DNA of 26,578 nucleotides from Haliscomenobacter sp. (GTDB lineage Bacteria; Bacteroidota; Bacteroidia; Chitinophagales; Saprospiraceae). Below the pieces are notes generated by a model. The model was not told the DNA's origin. It did not search any database and worked only from the letters and a program-made list of their open reading frames with translations. The position numbers and the translations under genes were made by a program. Location of the stretch: assembly GCA_016713275.1 (NCBI GenBank), contig JADJPL010000021.1, positions 1 to 26,578 of the forward strand. Direction: 5' to 3'. This document shows positions 7,948 to 16,396 of this stretch, one piece after another. Position 1 is the stretch's first letter. Every line of letters begins with the position of its first letter.

Positions 7948-9605
7948 ATGAAAGCCAAAAAAACCTTGTTCTATGCCGGAATAGCTGCGGCTTTTTTGTT
8001 CTGGGCGCATTCACCGGCCCCTGGCTCGCCGACCAGCTCACCTCCGACGACGTGCGCGGGGCGGCCCGCATCGCCCACCTGGAGTTTACCCAGGCAGAAA
8101 TCGACTCGCTGCTGCCCGACCTGGAGGACAACCGCAAGGCCTACGACAACCTGCGAAAAACGGAGTTTGACAACGCCCTGTCCCCGGCTCTGGTCTTTAA
8201 TCCGATGCCGATGGGCTATACCCTGCCTTCCGTTCAAAGGCCCGTCGTGTTTTCTTCGCCTGGCAAGGTAACGCTTCCTGCCCGGCGCGACGACCTGGCC
8301 TGGTATTCCATTCGCCAGCTGGCGGAGCTCCTCCGCACCCGGCAAATCACTTCCGAGGAACTGACGCGGTTTTTCATCGACCGCATCAAGAAACACGATC
8401 CCCAGTTGCAGTGCGTCGTCACCCTGACGGAAGCGCTCGCGCTGGAGCAGGCGCGCCGCGCGGATGCGGAGATCAAAGCGGGAAAGTACCGGGGACTGCT
8501 ACACGGAATCCCCTACGGCGCCAAGGACCTACTGGCCAAAAAAGGGTATAAAACCACCTGGGGCGCCATGCCTTACAAAGATCAGATGCTGGACTACGAC
8601 GCCGCCGTCATTCAGAAGCTCGAAGCGGCGGGAGCGGTGCTGGTTGCTAAAACAACCCTCGGCGCGCTGGCCTGGGGCGATGTCTGGTTTGGCGGAACCA
8701 CCAAAAATCCCTGGGACACGAAAACCGGCTCCAGCGGCTCCTCGGCCGGTTCTTCCTCGGCGGTGTCGGCGGGTTTGCTGCCTTTTGCCATCGGCACCGA
8801 AACCCTGGGCTCCATCGTCTCGCCCGCCACCACGTGCGGGGTCACCGGTCTGCGCCCCACCTTTGGGCGCGTGAGCCGCCACGGCGCCATGGCGCTTTCC
8901 TGGTCGATGGACAAGATCGGTCCCATTTGCCGCACGGTGCAGGATTGCGCGATCGTGTTCGACGCCATCTACGGCCCCGATGGCAAAGACCTTGCCGTGG
9001 TGAAAGCGCCGTTCAATTTCAATGCCTCCACCGATCCCAAAAAACTCAAAGTGGGCTATTTGAAAAGCGATTTCGACCGCCCCTACCTGTTCCATGCCCA
9101 AGACAGCGCCGCGCTGGACGTATTAAAAAGCCTGGGCTTTGAACTCATCCCCATCCAGCTTCCCGAACTCCCGGACATCCGGTTCATCCTCGAAGCCGAA
9201 GCCGCTGCCGCGTTCGACGACCTCACCCGCAGCAACAAAGACGACCTGATGGTGCGTCAAATCCGCAACGCCTGGCCCAACGTGTTCCGGGGCGCCCGCT
9301 TTGTGCCTGCCGTGGAATACATCCAGGCCAACCGCCGCCGCAGCGAACTCATCGAAGCCATGCAGCGGGAGGTGTTCTCCAAAGTGGATGTCTACGTCCA
9401 CCCCTCCTGGGGCAGCAGCCTGACTATCACCAACTTCACCGGCCACCCCTGCGTGGTCGTGCCCAACGGATTCCAGCGCAACGGAAGGCCAACCAGTATT
9501 TCCTTTACCAGTAAATTATACGAGGAAGGCATGGCTCTAAGCGTAGCCCGAGCGTTTCAACTTGCCACAGAACACCATAAAAAACATCCCCAGGAATTCC
9601 TGTAG
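7948..9605 (+). CDS. Exported amidase (amidase-signature family), frame lesion in signal peptide
   Basis: Amidase-signature enzymes hydrolyse amide bonds with a Ser-cisSer-Lys triad. All three elements are visible: Lys in GIPYGAKDLL (8523-8525), the Gly/Ser stretch GSSGSSAGSSSA (about 8728-8763) and the nucleophile Ser in GTETLGSIVSPA (8811-8813). The body is 574 codons if read from ATG 7881, but the first part of that reading is not protein-like. ATG 7948, one frame over, gives a proper signal peptide (MKAKKTLFYAGIAAAF). It joins the amidase frame if the T run at 7992-7997 lacks one T (AAAFFVLGAFTGPW). I therefore take 7948 as the true start. About 150 residues lie between the signal and the first amidase block. 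The substrate is unknown. A perfect hairpin sits immediately after the stop. Confidence 0.88.
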
Positions 9606-9624
9606 CTCGGAATGGCATTCCGAG
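9606..9624. terminator. Perfect hairpin just after the amidase stop
   Basis: CTCGGAATGGCATTCCGAG is a 9-bp perfect inverted repeat around one G, starting one base after the stop codon. No T-tract follows directly, so it may be a REP-like element rather than a classical terminator. Its CGGAAT/ATTCCG arms resemble the hairpins at 21250 and 21315. Confidence 0.55.
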
Positions 9625-9630
9625 TATGCC

Positions 9631-9774
9631 GGGCCCCCTAAAGACCAGTCCTTGCCTCGGCATGAAATTTTTATTTTTTTTTTTAATCTAATAAAAATTG
9701 CTCTGCAATTTTTTATTGGAATTGAAAGAAACATTTTTTGGCAGGTAGGTGAAAACGGCTTTGAGACAGCCCCA
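9631..9774. repeat. Long palindromic repeat, copy 2
   Basis: The element has the same architecture as copies 1 and 3. The outer arm CCCTAAAGACC (9636-9646) pairs loosely with GGCTTTGAGACAG (9757-9769), a GGCATGAAAT segment lies inside the left arm (9659-9668), and the AT core is ATAAAAATTGC, loop TCT, GCAATTTTTTAT. This copy's middle stem is degenerate compared with the other two. It lies in the convergent gap between the amidase and the methyltransferase. Confidence 0.75.
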
Positions 9775-9778
9775 TGCC

Positions 9779-9925
9779 GGGGCTCCCTAAAGACCACTTC
9801 TTCGCCTCCGGCATGAAATTTTTAGTTCATTCCATTCTATAAAAAATTGCTTTGCAATTTTTTATAGAATGGAATGAATTTATTTCTTAGTGGCCAGGGG
9901 CAAGAACGGTCTTTTGAGGCTCCCC
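9779..9925. repeat. Long palindromic repeat, copy 3
   Basis: A perfect 25-bp stem (9826-9850 with 9854-9878) surrounds a TTT loop. The outer arm AAAGACCACTTCTTCGCC (9789-9806) is followed by GGCATGAAAT and pairs with the GGTCTTTTGAGG side (9908-9919). It is tandem with copy 2 and directly precedes the end of the methyltransferase gene, so it could terminate transcription from both sides. The variable stem sequence differs from copy 1 but is fully self-complementary. Confidence 0.85.
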
Positions 9926-9927
9926 CA

Positions 9928-10617
9928 CTACTTCGCCCGAAGAATATACTGATACGGCAGCAGGCTCACCTCCACGTCAAACGACGTATACCCGGCGGCT
10001 TTCAATTCCGCGACCACCTCGTCGATAGAGACTTTGTGATCGGTAGACGGCCCCACCGGAACATCCGTTTTGAAGAAGTCGATCACCACCAGTTCTCCTT
10101 CCTTGTTGGTGCCTTTGCGCACCTTGGCGAAATACGCGCTCCGGTCATTTATGTGGTGGTAGGTATTGACGATCAGCACCATATCGACTTCGCCTTCCGC
10201 CAGAGACGGATCGTCGTAGGGGATTTTGCGCAGCTGGATGTTCTGAATAGCTTCCTTCTCGATCCGTTTCTTGATGTACTGCTGAAATTCGTCGTTGACA
10301 TCGGCGGCGATGACGTTCGCGCCCTGTTTCGCCAGTTTAACGGAAAAGTACCCCGAGCCGGCGCCGATATCCATAATCGTTTTTCCCTTGAGCTTGCCCA
10401 GATACTCCAGCACTTTCTCCGGTTTTTGGTAGGCATCCCGTTCGGGAGATTCAAAGCGCGATGCCAGATCACCCACCGAAGACCGGTGCATGTGCTCATT
10501 AGAGGCGTTGGCGGGCTTTGGCCCTTGCTCCTGGTGGTGTTTGTGTTCCTGAGCCATCATCGTTGTTGAAGTCATTGCTAAAATAGCCAATAAAGTAAAA
10601 AAGAACCTTTTGTTCAT
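9928..10617 (-). CDS. Exported class I SAM-dependent methyltransferase
   Basis: This 229-residue protein starts at ATG 10617. That start is chosen over the longer frame from 10734 because it opens a signal peptide (MNKRFFFTLLAILAMT, cleavage likely after MMAQ at residue 23) and the extra upstream codons overlap the permease. The mature part begins His-rich (EHKHHQE, EHMHRS), then SRFESPERDAYQKPEKVL, then SAM motif I IMDIGAGSGYF (residues 81-91). The acidic end of strand 2 is AADVND, and VDMVLIVNTYHHI follows as motif II/post-I. The arrangement matches a family of predicted secreted methyltransferases. An exported SAM enzyme is puzzling because SAM is cytoplasmic, so the substrate and even the activity are open. 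It lies 10 bases after the permease stop, in the same operon. Confidence 0.85.
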   Translation of the reverse strand: MNKRFFFTLLAILAMTSTTMMAQEHKHHQEQGPKPANASNEHMHRSSVGDLASRFESPERDAYQKPEKVLEYLGKLKGKTIMDIGAGSGYFSVKLAKQGANVIAADVNDEFQQYIKKRIEKEAIQNIQLRKIPYDDPSLAEGEVDMVLIVNTYHHINDRSAYFAKVRKGTNKEGELVVIDFFKTDVPVGPSTDHKVSIDEVVAELKAAGYTSFDVEVSLLPYQYILRAK

Positions 10618-10627
10618 AGCTGGTTTG

Positions 10628-11936
10628 TTATGTTTTGGAAATACGCATTTTTTCACTCGCGAAATACGTGCCCAGGCCGACGGCCAGGTTGGTGAGCCCG
10701 ATAAGCGTTTCCTGGGTGTTGTTGACAAAAGCAAAAACGATCATCCACAACGAGCCGATCAGGAACACGAGTTGAAATAAAGGAAAAAAAGGACTTTTAT
10801 AGCCGCCGGCAAGCCGGTACGCTTCTTTCCGGCGCAGGATAAAGACGCCCGATACGACCAGCATCGTCGATACCGTAAGCAATATCCCGCAGTAGATCAT
10901 GATTTGCTCAAACGTTCCGGTAATTATCAGAACGGCGCTGATTGCAAATTGAAGCCACAAAGCCCGCTTGGGAATGCCGTCGCTGCCCGTGGCGAAATAC
11001 CGCCACAAAGCATGCTCCCTGGCAATACTGGAAGTAACCCTTGGCCCTACCCAAACCATGGCGCTGATTCCGGACACCAGCAGCAAGGAAATCAGCAGGC
11101 CGAACACGCGGCCAATGTCCTGCCCCAGCATCTTTTCCGCCGCCAGCGTCCCAACGTTTAATTGCCCCATCAGTTCCTCTGCCGGAACGTGTTTTAAAAA
11201 CACAAACTGAAGCATGGTATACAAAATGGTAACCAGGAGGGTGCCGCCCACCAGCGCCCTGGGTAGCGATTTGGCCGGGTTTTTGAACTCCTCGGTTATA
11301 TAAGCAGCCGCATTCCATCCGGAATAGGAATAGCTCACGTATATCAACGCTACGGCAAACGCGGCGGAACCAAGCTCCTGCAACGTAATCGGGGCCAAAA
11401 ACCAGCCGGTTGCCCGATTCACCGGGCAGGATAACCCCTGCCAGGATGAGCGCCAGGATAAGTCCTACTTTTAAGGAAGTACTCACGTTTTGAAACCGCG
11501 AGCTCGCCTTCAGGTTTTGCGCGTGAATGAAGGTCACCAGGCCGGTTAACCCCAGGCTCGTCCATGTCGGGTTCAGGCCCTCCACCGGGAAATATTCCAC
11601 AAAGGCAATGGAGGAAAGCGCAATGGGCGCGGCAAAACCCACCGTAAGGGAAATCCACCCCGAGAGGTAGCCGGCAACCGGGTGGTATATTTTCGAAAGA
11701 AAGGTATACTCGCCGCCCGATTTTTTGATGACCGTGCCCACTTCCGCATAGCTGAACGCGCCCGACAAAGCCAGCACGCCTCCTACGACCCACAAGGTCA
11801 ATACCGCCGAAGCATTGTTCAAATCCTTCAACTGGAACCCCAGGCTGGTGAACGCTCCCGTACCGATCATATTGGCCACCACAATGGCCCCCCCCGTAAC
11901 CGTCGCGATCTTGTATGGTTGCTTTTCCTCTGCCAT
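10628..11936 (-). CDS. APC-superfamily amino acid permease (frame interrupted)
   Basis: This inner-membrane transporter has about 435 residues and roughly twelve hydrophobic segments. The N-terminus MAEEKQPYKIATVTGGAIVV leads into ANMIGTGAF, the helix-breaking TM1 signature of APC transporters. SYSGWNAAAYITEEFKNP is the conserved TM6/loop region. The preferred start is ATG 11936; an in-frame ATG at 11975 adds 13 unlikely residues. The frame breaks near 11393-11401: the N-terminal part ends ...GESGNRLVF and the C-terminal part resumes APITLQELGSAAF one frame away, consistent with a one-base error at GG/TTTTT. As written the gene reads as two fragments (10628-11422 and 10908-11975). It probably imports an amino acid or polyamine in exchange or with protons. 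The methyltransferase follows 10 bases downstream. Confidence 0.85.
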
Positions 11937-11961
11937 GTATGGTGCGAGCTGTTTCGACAGC

Positions 11962-11992
11962 CCAATATAGAACACTTAATTTATTTTTGCAA
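11962..11992 (-). promoter_or_regulatory. Candidate promoter for the permease operon
   Basis: On the - strand, TTG (11992-11990) is followed after 20 bases by TATATTGG (11969-11962), seven of eight bases of the TAnnTTTG -7 box. This is close to the Bacteroidota -33/-7 spacing. It lies 26 bases before the chosen ATG at 11936. Confidence 0.35.
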
Positions 11993-12073
11993 CGACGCTG
12001 CATTATTGTTATAGCCTATTCAAAAATAACCCGCGCCGGAACAGCACAGGATAGCACCCTGAGGAATTCGCGC

Positions 12074-12081
12074 TATCTTTA
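12074..12081 (+). promoter_or_regulatory. Candidate -7 box for the rhamnosidase gene
   Basis: TATCTTTA matches seven of eight positions of TAnnTTTG and lies 23 bases before the ATG at 12105. No clear -33 element is visible, so confidence is low. Confidence 0.3.
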
Positions 12082-12104
12082 GGTTCGCCTAAAATATCCA
12101 TCCT

Positions 12105-14864
12105 ATGTTGAAATGGCTTGCCGGGGCCCTGGGGGCCCTCCTCGTTGCTACCGCCGGAACCACCGCAACCGGCCAGGAGGTTTCCCTCCAAACAGCTCAT
12201 CTGCGCTGCGAACACCTCGAAAAACCCGCTGGGCATAGACGTGCGGATACCCCGCCTTTCCTGGAAGCTCGAAAGCCAAAACGGAATACCCTGCAAACGG
12301 GGTATCAAATCCAGGTAGCGTCCAAAGCAGATTTTGCGCCCAAAAACCTGATCTGGGATTCCGGCAAAACGGCCTCCAGCCAAAGCGTCCTGGTGGAATA
12401 CGGCGGCCCGGAACTCCTCTCCGGAAAGCGGTACCACTGGCGGGTACGGGTTTGGGACGAAACCGGCGCCGCCTCGTTGTGGAGCGCCCCTGCTTTCTGG
12501 GAAATGGGCCTGTTGCATGAAAGCGCCTGGAAAGCCCAATGGATCGAACCGGATGGGGTGTCGGACGGAAAAACGTCTTTGCTCCCCTCTATGCTGCGCA
12601 AAGCGTTTCGCTGAGAAGAAAGTCGCCTCTGCCCGCCTTTACGTGACGGCGCACGGCGTGTACCAGATATGGATCAACGGCCAGCGCGTCGGGGAGGATT
12701 GCCTGACGCCCGGCTGGACGGTCTACCCCAAACGCCTGCAATATCAGACCTACGACGTAACCGGACGCCTTCAGCCGGGCGCCAACGCGATGGGCGCCAT
12801 CCTGGGCGACGGGTGGTACCGGGGGCAATTTGGCTGGGGAGTCGAAAAACCGTTCTACGGAAAAAAACTGGCCCTGCTTTGCCAGTTGCACATCCGTTAT
12901 GCCGATGGCAGCGAAACCTGGACGCTCAGCGACGGAAGCTGGAAAGCTACTGCCGCCGGCCCCATCCGCATGTCGGACATCTACCATGGAGAGACCTACG
13001 ATGCCCGGATGGAAATCCCTGCCTGGGCCAGCCCCGCTTTTGACGATGTGCCGTGGAAGCACGTCGCCGTTGCCAACTACGGTTATCAGAACCTCGTTGG
13101 ACTGGAAAGCGTCCCTGTGCGTCGGATTCAGGAACTCCAGCCGGTGCGCATTTTCCGCACGCCAGACCATACCCTCGTCGCCGACATGGGCCAGAACATG
13201 GTCGGCTGGGTGCGCCTGCGCGTGCAAGGGCCTGCTGGCGCCCATATCCGCCTCCGCCACGCCGAGGTCCTGGATAAATCCGGCAATTTGTACACCGACA
13301 ACCTGCGCGGCGCCAAACAGGAAATCAATTACACGCTCCGGGGCGGCGCAGAAGAAGTTTACGAGCCCCATTTTGCCTTCATGGGCTTCCGCTATGTAGC
13401 GGTTGACGGCTACCCGGGCGAGCTCAAACCCGAACACCTGACGGGCGTGGTCGTTCACTCCGCCATGACGCCCACCGGCGCCTTCGAATGCTCCCACCCA
13501 TTGATCAATCAGTTGCAGCACAATATTCAGTGGGGCCAAAAAGGCAATTTTGTAGACGTGCCCACCGACTGCCCGCAGCGCGACGAGCGGCTGGGATGGA
13601 CGGGCGATGCGCAAGTGTTCTCCCGCACGGCGGCCTTCAATATGGATGTGGCTGCCTTCTTTACCAAATGGCTCAAAGACGTAGCCGCCGATCAAAAGCC
13701 CGACGGGTCCATTCCCTTTGTCATTCCCGATGTCCTCAATCCGCTGGGCAGCACCGCAGGGGCGTCTCCGCAGGCTGGGGCGACGTTGGCGTGATCATCC
13801 CCTGGGATATGTACCAGCTATACGGCGACAAACGCCTGCTGGAAACCCAATACCCGAGCATGAAAGCTTACCTGGAGTACATCCGGAGCAAATCCGGCGA
13901 TTCGCATATCTGGAAAGGAGGCAGCGTATTTGGCGACTGGCTCTTCTACCATCCGCCGGTAAACAGCCACCCGGAGCCCGACGGGTACACCAACCACGAT
14001 CTGATCTCCACCGCCTTTTTTGCCTATTCGGCCCACCTCGTTTCGGAAGCCGCCAACGTGCTGGGAAAAACGGACGACGCGAAGCGCTATGCCGAGTTAT
14101 ATCAAAAGATCCGGAATGCTTTCATCCTGGAATACGTCACCCCTGGCGGCCGGGTCGCTTCCGATTCGCAGACGAGCTATGTGCTCGCTCTCGCTTTTGG
14201 CCTCCTGCCCGAGGAAGCGCGCGAAGGGGCCGTCCAGCACCTCGTCAGCGATATCAACAGCCGCAAAAAACATCTTTCCACCGGGTTTCTGGGCACGCCC
14301 TTCCTGTGCTTTGTGCTGTCGAACCACGGGCATACCCAATTAGCGTACGACCTCCTGCTCCAGGAATCCTACCCTTCCTGGCTCTACCCGGTCAAGATGG
14401 GCGCCACCACGATCTGGGAGCGCTGGGACGGCCTGCGGCCCGACAGCACGTTCCAGAACGCCGGGATGAACTCGTTTAACCACTACGCCTACGGCGCTAT
14501 CGGCGACTGGATGTACCGGGTAGTTGCCGGCATTGAAGCCGATCCGGCAAAGCCGGGCTACCAGCACTTCTTCCTGCGCCCCCAGCCCGATGACCGCCTT
14601 TCCTATGCCAGCGCGAGCACCGAGAGCCCTTACGGCCGGATCGCCTCCCGCTGGGAACGGCAGGGCAACCAGATGACCTTTGCCTTCGAGGCGCCAGCCA
14701 ATACCTCGGTCACCATCCACTTGCCCGGCGCCGCCCTTGCCCGGGTCATGGAAAGCGGCAAACCGCTGACGCAGGCTGCCGGCTTCCGGGCGATAAAAGA
14801 AACCGCAGAAGGGGTGACCCTGGAAGCGGGGTCGGGCAAGTATGTATTTGTGTGCAATTTATAA
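12105..14864 (+). CDS. GH78 alpha-L-rhamnosidase, secreted (four frame lesions as read)
   Basis: The enzyme removes terminal alpha-L-rhamnose, for example from rhamnogalacturonan side chains. Joined across frames it is about 919 residues. It has a signal peptide (MLKWLAGALGALLVATAG), an N-terminal Ig-like part (NPLGIDVRIPRLSWKLES), the Bac_rhamnosid_N domain (KVASARLYVTAHGVYQIWIN, about 12620-13060) and a concanavalin-like domain. The (alpha/alpha)6 catalytic barrel has the signature DCPQRDERLGWTGDAQ (13567-13614) and a second acidic block ATTIWERWDG (about 14404-14430), and a C-terminal beta domain closes the protein. The lesions are an extra A in 12220-12224, a missing A in 12278-12281, a shift near 12606-12614 (TGA at 12612) and a shift near 13760-13770. 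The first two compensate each other. The net frame is restored, which argues for base-call errors. The longest single frames are 12517-13794 and 13488-14864. Confidence 0.9.
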
Positions 14865-14913
14865 CCCATGGCAAAAAGATCGTAGCGCACCTATTGCAGT
14901 TTGCCGCGGGTTC

Positions 14914-16116
14914 CTATTCTATTTTAACTTGCAAGGGCTGCGCCATGCATTGCGCTTGTTTTTTCAGCATCGCCTCCCAGTCTTCCACCGAGGTCACCTG
15001 CCCGCTTTTTAGCCAGGCAAACCCGGCGTAATAGGTCAGCATGCCGTTTTGTGGGCGGGTAGCAATCAGGATCTGGCTTTGGTCGGGCGTTTGGGAGCGG
15101 TGCACCAACGCGTTGTCTACCAAACCCGGATCGAGTACAATGCCCTCTCCGACGAAGGAATCGTCAATGGGTTCCCAATGGCGGAACCAACCTTCTTCGC
15201 GGTTCAGCCGGGGTTCTCCCCTTCCGTCGTGCAGGGTAATGCCGAGCGTATAGTTGGGCGGAGCTTGCTGCGCGTTCAACCGGACCTCGAATTTGGAGAA
15301 GTTGGACCCCAGGTCCAGGGATATCCGCTTGGTTTCCTGAATGCCATACGGGCTCCAGGGAGCGTAATCCAATTCAAAAACGGTGCGGATAGGTCCGGTG
15401 GCAATTGTCCGGTAGCGGATGAAATTTTTGCCCGCAAGCAAGTTGCCGTCGAGCCAAACGCCTGCGCCTCCCGTTCCCCGGCTGGCCCCAACGTGGTAGG
15501 GATCATAGCCCTCTCCATGATCGACATGGTAGAAGCCGGCGGAATCCAAATGCCCGGCGTACCACTTCTCAATAACGGGATATGGCGTCCTTTTCAACCA
15601 CAAGTCAATGCCGCTGGACAAGGTGCCTCCGGGTTGTTTTTCCTCCACCAGGCGTTGAGCCTCCGGCCCATACGTGCGAAACGCGACCCGGTCGTTTTCC
15701 CAAGCGTAATCGTCAATGCGCTCCGGCACAAATCGGGAAAAAGTAGCCCGTTCGGGTTTCGGCGGTTCAGAAGCGCCTTTGGGGGCTTTTGTCAGGAGGT
15801 ACTTTTTTTGTTCCTTGGCCCGAATGTCGACCTGGAAAATCAATTCGTCAGGCGTTCCGTCCTGATCGTAGTCCAGCAATTGCCGCACGAACGCTTGCTT
15901 TGAAGCCGCCTCTTTGATGGTCAGGGCTTCCGGGGCAGAACCCGCCGTGAAGTCTTTCAAATCGGCCAACCGGATAGCAACGGTTTCGGATTGGCGGTCG
16001 ATTGGCAGGGGGTTCGTCACCACAATGCGCTTGACGGCGCTCCCGCAACCGGTTACGATCGGCAGGGTGAAGAGGAACAACCCCCATTTCCACGGGGAGC
16101 AGGTTTTTGCGTTCAT
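14914..16116 (-). CDS. DUF4861-like lipoprotein, probably glycan-degradation associated
   Basis: This intact 400-residue lipoprotein has a signal peptide ending in the lipobox V-T-G-C24. After it comes an N-terminal beta-rich part with SETVAIRLADLK and a DYDQDGTPDELIFQVDI segment that resembles a calcium-binding loop. The large remainder matches my recollection of DUF4861: WYAGHLDSAGFYHVDHGEGYDPYHVG, GGAGVWLDGNL, the FVGEGIVLDP block and the ending Y-Y-A-G-F-A-W-L-K-S-G. I recall the family from pectin and ulvan gene clusters, but its activity is not something I can assert from sequence. It lies tail-to-tail with the GH78 gene (49 bases apart, no hairpin seen) and head-to-head with the pectinesterase, supporting a role in the same substrate pathway. 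Confidence 0.72.
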   Translation of the reverse strand: MNAKTCSPWKWGLFLFTLPIVTGCGSAVKRIVVTNPLPIDRQSETVAIRLADLKDFTAGSAPEALTIKEAASKQAFVRQLLDYDQDGTPDELIFQVDIRAKEQKKYLLTKAPKGASEPPKPERATFSRFVPERIDDYAWENDRVAFRTYGPEAQRLVEEKQPGGTLSSGIDLWLKRTPYPVIEKWYAGHLDSAGFYHVDHGEGYDPYHVGASRGTGGAGVWLDGNLLAGKNFIRYRTIATGPIRTVFELDYAPWSPYGIQETKRISLDLGSNFSKFEVRLNAQQAPPNYTLGITLHDGRGEPRLNREEGWFRHWEPIDDSFVGEGIVLDPGLVDNALVHRSQTPDQSQILIATRPQNGMLTYYAGFAWLKSGQVTSVEDWEAMLKKQAQCMAQPLQVKIE

Positions 16117-16306
16117 AAGAAAATCTGTTTTGTATGATCCAAGGAACTAAAATTTTTAGAAACGGCTCCTGTTAATTGCTGATAAAATCTGAGCCTTGCC
16201 CGGTTATATTAAATAGATTTTCTCAAAAGGCAAAGCCTGCGGCCTTTTCGTCAAAAAAAGAATAGGATTGGGTTAGTATTGAAGGTTCCCCACCTGTTTG
16301 GTATGG

Positions 16307-16314
16307 TAGCTTTG
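16307..16314 (+). promoter_or_regulatory. Candidate -7 box for the pectinesterase gene
   Basis: TAGCTTTG matches TAnnTTTG exactly and lies 83 bases before the ATG at 16397, within the 280-base divergent gap shared with the DUF4861 gene. A convincing -33 TTTG at about 19 bases upstream is not seen. Confidence 0.35.
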
Positions 16315-16396
16315 ACCAGCAAATAATCCTTTGAACCCAAAGGGTATTCGCCAAATTTTAATCGCCAATTGTATTCATCCAAAAACATTTAAAACC

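Noticed and set aside
12589..13695. 368-codon - strand frame inside the rhamnosidase
   Set aside because: It is antisense to catalytic-domain codons with all the GH78 motifs on the + strand; high GC makes such shadows common.
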